A DNA stretch of 64,000 nt from Streptomyces pyxinae (lineage in GTDB: Bacteria; Actinomycetota; Actinomycetes; Streptomycetales; Streptomycetaceae), in contig NZ_JANUGQ010000003.1 in NCBI RefSeq assembly GCF_024756275.1, forward strand, positions 248,001 through 312,000, read 5' to 3'. This document shows, piece after piece, positions 59,111 to 64,000 of this stretch (its first letter is position 1; every line of letters begins with the position of its first letter). A model generated the notes under the pieces. It was not told the DNA's origin, made no database searches, and saw only the letters and a program-made list of their open reading frames with translations. A program made the translations under genes and the position numbers.

Positions 59111-60799
59111 ATGACCGAGACCGAGACCACCGAGCCCAGCCGGCCCGAGGACCTGGGCGGGGCGGGCGGACGGGCCGGAGCCGTCGGGCGTCACCGGACC
59201 GTCGCCGTGGTGGGCACCGGCACCATGGGCCGGGGCATCGCCCAGGTCGCGCTGCTCGCGGGCCACCCCGTCCGCCTCCACGACACCGCCCCCGGCCGCG
59301 CCGAACAGGCGGCGGCGGACGTGCTGGCGCGGCTGGACCGGCTGGCCGCCAAGGGCCGGCTGACCCCGGCGGAGCGGGACGCGGCCGCCGCCCGGCTGCA
59401 CGCGGCCGGGGCGCTCACCGAGCTGGCGGACGCGGCCCTGGTGATCGAGGCGGTCGTGGAGGACCTGGCGGTGAAGCAGCGGCTCTTCGCGGAGCTGGAG
59501 ACGATCGTTCAGGACGATTGTCTGCTCGCCACCAACACCTCCTCCCTCTCCGTCACCGCGATCGCCGGCGCGCTGCGGCTCCCCGGCCGGTTCGCCGGGC
59601 TGCACTTCTTCAACCCGGCGCCGCTGCTGCCGCTGGTCGAGGTGGTCAGCGGCTTCGCCACCGACGAGGCCGCCGCCGACCTCGCGTACGCCACCGTCCT
59701 GACCTGGGGGAAGACACCGGTGCGCTGCGCCGACACCCCCGGCTTCCTCGTCAACCGCCTCGCCCGGCCGTTCTACGCCGAGGCGCTCCGGCTGTACGAG
59801 GAGCGCGCGGCCGACCCGGCCACCATCGACGCCGTCCTGCGGGAGAGCGGCGGCTTCCGGATGGGCCCGTTCGAGCTGACCGACCTGATCGGCCAGGACG
59901 TCAACGAGGCCGTCACCCGGTCGGTGTGGGAGGCGTTCCACCAGGACCCCCGCTTCACCCCCTCGCTCGCCCAGCGGCGGCTGGTCGAGTCCGGCCGGCT
60001 GGGCCGCAAGTCGGGCCGGGGCTGGTTCGCGTACGCCACCGACGGCACCGGTGACGCCGGGGGCACCGGCGGCACGGCCGGTACGGGCGCCGGGCCGCGC
60101 ACCGAGGCGCCCGCCGCGCCGCCCGCGTCGGTCACCGTCCACGGCGAGCTGTACCACGCCGCCGTGCTGGCCGACCTGATCGCGGAGGCGGGCATTCCGG
60201 TCGAGCGCGGCGACGCGGCGGTGGCCGGCCATCCGGGCTGGATCGAGCTGCCCGGCGGCGTCCGGCTCTTCGCCGCCGACGGCACGGCGGCGGACGACGC
60301 CGAGATGCCGGTCGTCCACTTCGATCTGGCCCTGGACTACCGGGCGGCCGGCCGGATCGCCCTCGCCCCGGCCGCGAGCGTCCCGGCGGAGGCCCTGACC
60401 GCCGCCGTCGGGCTCTTCCAGGCCCTCGGCAAGCGGGTCAGCGTCATCGCGGACGTGCCCGGCATGATCGTCTGCCGGACGGTGGCGATGCTGGTGGACT
60501 TCGCGCTCGACGCCGTGGCGCGGGGCGTGGCGGACCCGGCGGACGTCGACACCGCGATGCGGCTCGGCGTCAACTACCCGCGCGGGCCGCTCGCCTGGGG
60601 CGGGGAACTGGGCGCCGAGTGGGTGCTGAACGCCCTGTCGGCGCTGCACGAGGAGTACCCCACCGGGCGGTACGCCCCCTCCCAGGCGCTCCGCCGCCGG
60701 GCCGCGGCCGAGGAGGCCGGGCGCGTGGAGCCCGCAGGGGCCGCCGGGGCCGGGGACCGGGACGGGGAGCGGAACGACCGGGAAGGGGCCGGCTCATGA
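59111..60799 (+). CDS. paaH: 3-hydroxyacyl-CoA dehydrogenase (PaaH-type)
   Basis: A 562-residue NAD-dependent dehydrogenase for the beta-oxidation part of the PAA pathway. The Rossmann motif VVGTGTMGRGIAQVALLAG is near residue 35. The active His-Asn region is AGLHFFNPAPLLPLVEVV and GKTPVRCADTPGFLVNRLARPF. A second C-terminal 3HCDH domain (about 480-540) includes VPGMIVCRTVAMLVDFALDAV and GVNYPRGPLAWGGEL. Between them is a variable Gly/Ala/Thr linker. The ATG follows GGGGAGG. Its stop overlaps the TetR start (ATGA). Confidence 0.92.
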   Translation: MTETETTEPSRPEDLGGAGGRAGAVGRHRTVAVVGTGTMGRGIAQVALLAGHPVRLHDTAPGRAEQAAADVLARLDRLAAKGRLTPAERDAAAARLHAAGALTELADAALVIEAVVEDLAVKQRLFAELETIVQDDCLLATNTSSLSVTAIAGALRLPGRFAGLHFFNPAPLLPLVEVVSGFATDEAAADLAYATVLTWGKTPVRCADTPGFLVNRLARPFYAEALRLYEERAADPATIDAVLRESGGFRMGPFELTDLIGQDVNEAVTRSVWEAFHQDPRFTPSLAQRRLVESGRLGRKSGRGWFAYATDGTGDAGGTGGTAGTGAGPRTEAPAAPPASVTVHGELYHAAVLADLIAEAGIPVERGDAAVAGHPGWIELPGGVRLFAADGTAADDAEMPVVHFDLALDYRAAGRIALAPAASVPAEALTAAVGLFQALGKRVSVIADVPGMIVCRTVAMLVDFALDAVARGVADPADVDTAMRLGVNYPRGPLAWGGELGAEWVLNALSALHEEYPTGRYAPSQALRRRAAAEEAGRVEPAGAAGAGDRDGERNDREGAGS

Positions 60800-61389
60800 C
60801 CACCGCCAGGCGCGACACCTACACCCCCGAGACGCTGCTCTCGGTCGCCGTGCAGGTCTTCAACGAACGCGGTTACGACGGCACCTCCATGGAGCATCTC
60901 TCCAAGGCGGCGGGGATCTCCAAGTCCTCGATCTACCACCATGTGACCGGCAAGGAGGAGCTGCTGCGGCGGGCGGTGAGCCGGGCGCTCGACGGCCTCT
61001 TCGGCATCCTGGACGAGCCCGGGGCGAACCGCGGCCGGGCCATCGAGCGGGTCGAGCACGTCACCCGCCGCACCGTCGCCGTCCTGATGGACGAGCTCCC
61101 CTATGTGACGCTGCTGCTGCGGGTCCGGGGCAACACCCGGACCGAGCGGTGGGCCCTGGAGCGCCGCCGCGAGTTCGACCACCGGGTCGCGGACCTGCTG
61201 AAGGCGGCGGCGGCCGACGGCGACCTCCGTACGGACGTGGACATACGGCTGGCCACCCGGCTGCTCTTCGGGATGGTCAACTCGCTGGTCGAGTGGTACC
61301 GCCCGCTGCCGGGCGGCGCGGGCGACCGCGAGCAGGTGGTGGACACCGTGGTCCGGCTCGCCTTCGACGGGCTGCGCACGGGGCACTGA
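60796..61389 (+). CDS. paaR: TetR-family regulator, probably PaaR
   Basis: A 197-residue repressor-type regulator. The N-terminal helix-turn-helix (about 12-55) reads TLLSVAVQVFNERGYDGTSM then EHLSKAAGISKSSIYHHVTGKEELL. The C-terminal ligand domain is helical and not conserved. It is translationally coupled to the paaH stop. Because three copies of one dyad flank PAA genes here and PaaR of other actinobacteria is a TetR protein responding to phenylacetyl-CoA, this is the best candidate for the repressor. The ligand is inferred, not shown. Confidence 0.85.
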   Translation: MTTARRDTYTPETLLSVAVQVFNERGYDGTSMEHLSKAAGISKSSIYHHVTGKEELLRRAVSRALDGLFGILDEPGANRGRAIERVEHVTRRTVAVLMDELPYVTLLLRVRGNTRTERWALERRREFDHRVADLLKAAAADGDLRTDVDIRLATRLLFGMVNSLVEWYRPLPGGAGDREQVVDTVVRLAFDGLRTGH

Positions 61390-61411
61390 GGGGCCGCCGG
61401 GCCGGGGCGGG

Positions 61412-61433
61412 GCCGGGCGCTTTCGTGCCCGGC
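61412..61433. terminator. Terminator between paaR and the Lrp gene
   Basis: Seven-bp arms gccgggc/gcccggc, extended by G-U and C-G pairs, with the loop TTTC. It lies in the 63-bp spacer of the convergent genes. Confidence 0.7.
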
Positions 61434-61452
61434 GTACGTACGCGGTCCGCGC

Positions 61453-62088
61453 TCACGACGCGCCGGACGCGGGCTCCTCGGCGGGCGGCGAGGCGGCCGG
61501 GGCCGGCGAGCGCCGGTCGATGTCTGTCTCCTCGAAGACCAGCAGAGTGCGGGTGGACAGCACCTCCGGAATGGCCTGGATCCTGGTCAGCACCAGCTCG
61601 CGCAACGTCCGGTTGTCCGGCGTGTGCACCAGCAGCAGTACGTCGAAATCGCCGCTGACCAGCGCGATGTGCGCCGCGCCCGGCAGCGCCTGGAGCTGCT
61701 CCCGCACGCTCCGCCAGGAGTTCTGCACGATCTTGAGCGTGATGTACGCGGAGGCGCCCTGCCCCGCCCGCTCATGGTTGATCCGCGCCCCGAAGCCCCG
61801 GATCACCCCGTCCTCCACCAGCCGGTTTATCCGGGCGTAGGCGTTGGCCCGGGAGACGTGCACCCGGTCCGCCACCGAGCGGATCGAGGCCCGCCCGTCG
61901 GTCCGGAGAATACGGAGGATGTCCCGGTCGACCGCGTCCAGCGGGCGGGGCGCCGGCTCCGGGGTGTCCGCGTCCGGCGGGCGGAGCTCCGGGTCCCGGG
62001 CGTCCGCGTCCAGGGGGCGGAGCTCCGGTTCCCGGCCGCTCCCCTCGGGCTCCGGCTCGCGGCTCGCGGCCATTTGTTCAGCTGCCAT
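61453..62088 (-). CDS. Lrp/AsnC-family regulator
   Basis: A 211-residue regulator. Residues 1-50 are a low-complexity Glu/Pro/Arg/Asp-rich extension with repeated (P/R)LDA elements. The helix-turn-helix follows: DAVDRDILRILRTDGRASIRSV then VHVSRANAYARINRLVEDGVI. The AsnC ligand-binding domain has ALVSGDFDVLLLVHTPDN and LTRIQAIPEVLSTRTLLV. It is divergent from a branched-chain oxoacid dehydrogenase operon, as with BkdR-type regulators. ATG at 62088 follows GCGGGGGC; ATG at 62073 and 62109 are alternatives. Confidence 0.9.
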   Translation of the reverse strand: MAAEQMAASREPEPEGSGREPELRPLDADARDPELRPPDADTPEPAPRPLDAVDRDILRILRTDGRASIRSVADRVHVSRANAYARINRLVEDGVIRGFGARINHERAGQGASAYITLKIVQNSWRSVREQLQALPGAAHIALVSGDFDVLLLVHTPDNRTLRELVLTRIQAIPEVLSTRTLLVFEETDIDRRSPAPAASPPAEEPASGAS

Positions 62089-62146
62089 GTGCCCCCGCCT
62101 TTCCGCCATGGACGACCTGTTCTCATCCCATGCTGTGGAGAACCGT

Positions 62147-62155
62147 TTGTCCACA
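62147..62155 (+). promoter_or_regulatory. Perfect DnaA box upstream of the Lrp gene
   Basis: TTGTCCACA lies in the Lrp-E1 divergent region, far from oriC. It is the strongest DnaA box in this part of the window. Confidence 0.65.
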
Positions 62156-62189
62156 GGCTGGAGGTGCCTGTAGCCAAATTGCCTCCCTG

Positions 62190-62203
62190 ACCGAACAATC
62201 GGT
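62190..62203. promoter_or_regulatory. PaaR-like TetR operator upstream of the E1 operon
   Basis: ACCGAACAATCGGT differs from ACCGNNCGNNCGGT at one core position. Its wider context (accgaacaatcggtaggt) matches the paaA site at 16 of 18 positions. It lies 114 bases before the E1 alpha start and about 100 from the Lrp start. Confidence 0.6.
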
Positions 62204-62316
62204 AGGTGAGACGCGCCACACTCGCGCCGTCTCCGGGTCGCGTGCCCGCGTCCCCCGGGCTCCGTGCCCGCGTCGTTCCCGGGCCCCGTGCCCGTCTCGC
62301 ACGAGGAGGTGCTCCC

Positions 62317-63459
62317 ATGACGGTCCAAGAGCTGCCCGGTGCGGCCTCGTACCGGCCCACCCCGCCCCCGGCGTGGAAGCCGCGCACCGACCCCGCCCCG
62401 CTGCTCCCCGACCCCGAGCCGTACCGGGTGCTCGGCACCGGCGCGGTGGACGGGTTCGCGCCGGAGCTGCTCCGCCGGCTCCACGCCGAGCTGGTGCGCG
62501 GCCGGCGGTACAACGCGCAGGCCACCGCCCTCACCAAGCAGGGCCGGCTGGCGGTGTACCCGTCCAGCACCGGCCAGGAGGCGTGCCAGGTGGCCGCCGC
62601 GCTGGTGCTGGAGGAGCGGGACTGGCTCTTCCCGTCGTACCGGGACACCCTCGCGGCCGTGGTGCGCGGGCTCGATCCGGCGGCGGCGCTCACCCTGCTG
62701 CGCGGCGACTGGCACACCGGCTACGACCCGCGCGAGCACCGGATCGCCCCCCTCTGCACGCCCCTCGCCACCCAGCTGCCGCACGCGGTGGGCCTGGCGC
62801 ACGCCGCCCGGCTCAAGGGCGACGACGTGGTGGCGCTCGCCCTGGTGGGGGACGGCGGCACCAGCGAGGGCGACTTCCACGAGGCGCTGAACTTCGCGGC
62901 CGTCTGGCAGGCGCCGGTGGTCTTCCTGGTGCAGAACAACGGCTTCGCCATCTCCGTGCCGCTCGCCAAGCAGACGGCCGCCCCGTCCCTGGCGCACAAG
63001 GCCGTCGGGTACGGCATGCCGGGCCGGCTGGTCGACGGCAACGACGCCCCGGCCGTGCACCAGGTGCTCGGCGAGGCGATGGCCCGGGCCCGGCGCGGCG
63101 GCGGCCCGACGCTGGTGGAGGCCGTCACCTACCGGATCGACGCCCACACCAACGCCGACGACGCCACCCGGTACCGGGGCGACACCGAGGTGGCGGCCTG
63201 GCGCGACCACGACCCGGTCCGGATCCTGGAGCGCGAGCTGACCGGGCGCGGCCTGCTCGACGAGGCCGGGATACGAGCGGCCGCCGAGGAGGCCGAGGCG
63301 ATGGCCGCGCGGCTGCGCGAGCGGATGAACGCCGACGCCGTCCTCGTCCCCGACGACCTCTTCACCCAGGTGTACGCGGAGCCGACCCCGCAGCTGCGGG
63401 CGCAGGCGGAGCAGCTGCGCGCCGAACTGGCGGCGGAAGTGGAAGGGGACACCCGATGA
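62317..63459 (+). CDS. bkdA: Branched-chain 2-oxoacid dehydrogenase E1 alpha subunit
   Basis: A 380-residue thiamine-diphosphate-dependent E1 alpha. It decarboxylates branched-chain 2-oxoacids (or pyruvate), supplying CoA starters. The ThDP motif is GDGGTSEGDFHEALNFAAVW followed by QNNGFAISVP. LYPSSTGQEACQVAAAL-like VYPSSTGQEACQ and FPSYRDTLAAVVRG lie in the N-terminal half. The typical phosphorylation-loop TYRIDAHTNADDATRYR is present. ATG start with a GAGGAGG ribosome binding site. The stop overlaps the E1 beta start. Choice of bkd over pdh is by the divergent Lrp gene and synteny. Confidence 0.88.
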   Translation: MTVQELPGAASYRPTPPPAWKPRTDPAPLLPDPEPYRVLGTGAVDGFAPELLRRLHAELVRGRRYNAQATALTKQGRLAVYPSSTGQEACQVAAALVLEERDWLFPSYRDTLAAVVRGLDPAAALTLLRGDWHTGYDPREHRIAPLCTPLATQLPHAVGLAHAARLKGDDVVALALVGDGGTSEGDFHEALNFAAVWQAPVVFLVQNNGFAISVPLAKQTAAPSLAHKAVGYGMPGRLVDGNDAPAVHQVLGEAMARARRGGGPTLVEAVTYRIDAHTNADDATRYRGDTEVAAWRDHDPVRILERELTGRGLLDEAGIRAAAEEAEAMAARLRERMNADAVLVPDDLFTQVYAEPTPQLRAQAEQLRAELAAEVEGDTR

Positions 63460-64000
63460 GCGGGGCGACGAGCCGGGCGACGGGCGGGACGACCGCCACG
63501 GCGGTGAAGCCGGACCGCGCCGCCAGACCGGCGACCATGGCCCAGGCGCTCCAGCGCGCCATGCGGGACGCCATGGCCGAGGACCCGGCGGTCCATGTCC
63601 TCGGGGAGGACGTCGGCACGCTCGGCGGTGTCTTCCGGGTCACCGACGGCCTCGCCAAGGAGTTCGGCGAGGACCGCTGCACGGACACCCCGCTCGCCGA
63701 GGCGGGCATCCTGGGCACCGCCGTCGGCATGGCGATGTACGGGCTGCGACCGGTGGTGGAGATGCAGTTCGACGCCTTCGCCTATCCGGCGTTCGAACAG
63801 CTCATCAGCCATGTCTCCCGGATGCGCAACCGCACCCGGGGCGCCATGCCGCTGCCGCTGGTCGTCCGGGTGCCGTACGGCGGCGGCATCGGCGGGGTCG
63901 AGCACCACAGCGACTCGTCCGAGGCGTACTACATGGCGACTCCGGGGCTCCATGTCGTCACGCCCGCCACCGTCGAGGACGCCTACGGGCTGCTGCGCGC
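63456..64000 (+). CDS. bkdB: Branched-chain 2-oxoacid dehydrogenase E1 beta subunit (partial)
   Basis: The first about 181 residues are present; the gene runs off the right edge. The N-terminal Ala/Thr extension is followed by TMAQALQRAMRDAMAEDP, VLGEDVGTLGGVFRVTDGL, DTPLAEAGILGTAVGMAMYG and EMQFDAFAYPAFEQLISHVS, all E1 beta signatures. The GIGGVEHHSDSSEAYYMATPGL segment follows. The ATG at 63456 overlaps the E1 alpha stop (ATGA), so both subunits are made together. The E2 gene would be expected just beyond the window. Confidence 0.9.
   Translation, partial: MSGATSRATGGTTATAVKPDRAARPATMAQALQRAMRDAMAEDPAVHVLGEDVGTLGGVFRVTDGLAKEFGEDRCTDTPLAEAGILGTAVGMAMYGLRPVVEMQFDAFAYPAFEQLISHVSRMRNRTRGAMPLPLVVRVPYGGGIGGVEHHSDSSEAYYMATPGLHVVTPATVEDAYGLLR

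Overview
The window is a very GC-rich actinobacterial chromosome segment. Gene content and order match the replication-origin core of a Streptomyces chromosome: parB-parA-rsmG-jag-yidC-yidD-rnpA-rpmH run leftward, dnaA-[oriC]-dnaN-gnd-recF-dciA-gyrB-gyrA run rightward, and long GC-rich shadow frames, GTG starts and coupled GTGA/ATGA overlaps are everywhere. The intergenic DNA carries the machinery signals of this region: a dense array of TTGTCCACA-type DnaA boxes between dnaA and dnaN (oriC), two parS sites at parA, three more parS sites upstream of gyrB, and a separate group of three perfect DnaA boxes about 19 kb away in front of crgA. No insertion sequence, CRISPR array or prophage was seen.

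Layout. 1-6.7 kb: leftward segregation and ribosome/membrane-insertion genes. 6.7-20.2 kb: origin and rightward replication/topology genes, ending in a DUF3566 membrane protein. 20.2-28.9 kb: tRNA-Ile, a DLW-39 microprotein, a secreted anchored protein, a kinase/XRE-regulator pair, tRNA-Ala, two Streptomyces-type hypothetical proteins, a cyclophilin and a rhomboid protease. 28.9-42.3 kb: growth and division block, with crgA, a DUF881 protein, a 53-residue membrane protein, pabA, two class E sortases, then the leftward cluster fhaA-fhaB-pstP-rodA-pbpA-pknB, which couples FHA readers, phosphatase, SEDS glycosyltransferase, transpeptidase and PASTA kinase. 43.1-50.2 kb: tRNA-Leu, a two-component system whose kinase has an extra C-terminal extracytoplasmic domain, a MarR regulator, a DUF2252 protein, a J-domain-like protein and a rhodanese.

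50.2-64 kb: phenylacetate (PAA) catabolism. paaABCDE encode the ring-epoxidase, paaN an aldehyde-dehydrogenase-type ring-cleavage enzyme, followed by a 3-hydroxyacyl-CoA dehydrogenase and a TetR regulator. Between the two PAA blocks sits a coupled DUF5819-HTTM-TrmH operon. An Lrp/AsnC regulator and a branched-chain 2-oxoacid dehydrogenase E1 alpha/beta operon (beta cut by the window edge) close the segment. A 14-bp dyad of the form ACCGNNCGNNCGGT occurs upstream of paaA and between paaN and the dehydrogenase. A one-mismatch copy lies upstream of the E1 operon. This suggests one TetR-controlled regulon spanning the three promoters.

Most of the window is conserved Streptomyces core. The least understood parts are the DUF5819-HTTM pair (topologically reminiscent of SdpA/SdpB), the TetR operator set reaching the E1 operon, the crgA-proximal DnaA box trio, the kinase with a BamE-like tail, and several short tandem-repeat tracts at gene ends. 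All starts, motifs and repeats were read by eye from the sequence; family assignments rest on recognised motifs and synteny, not on database searches.
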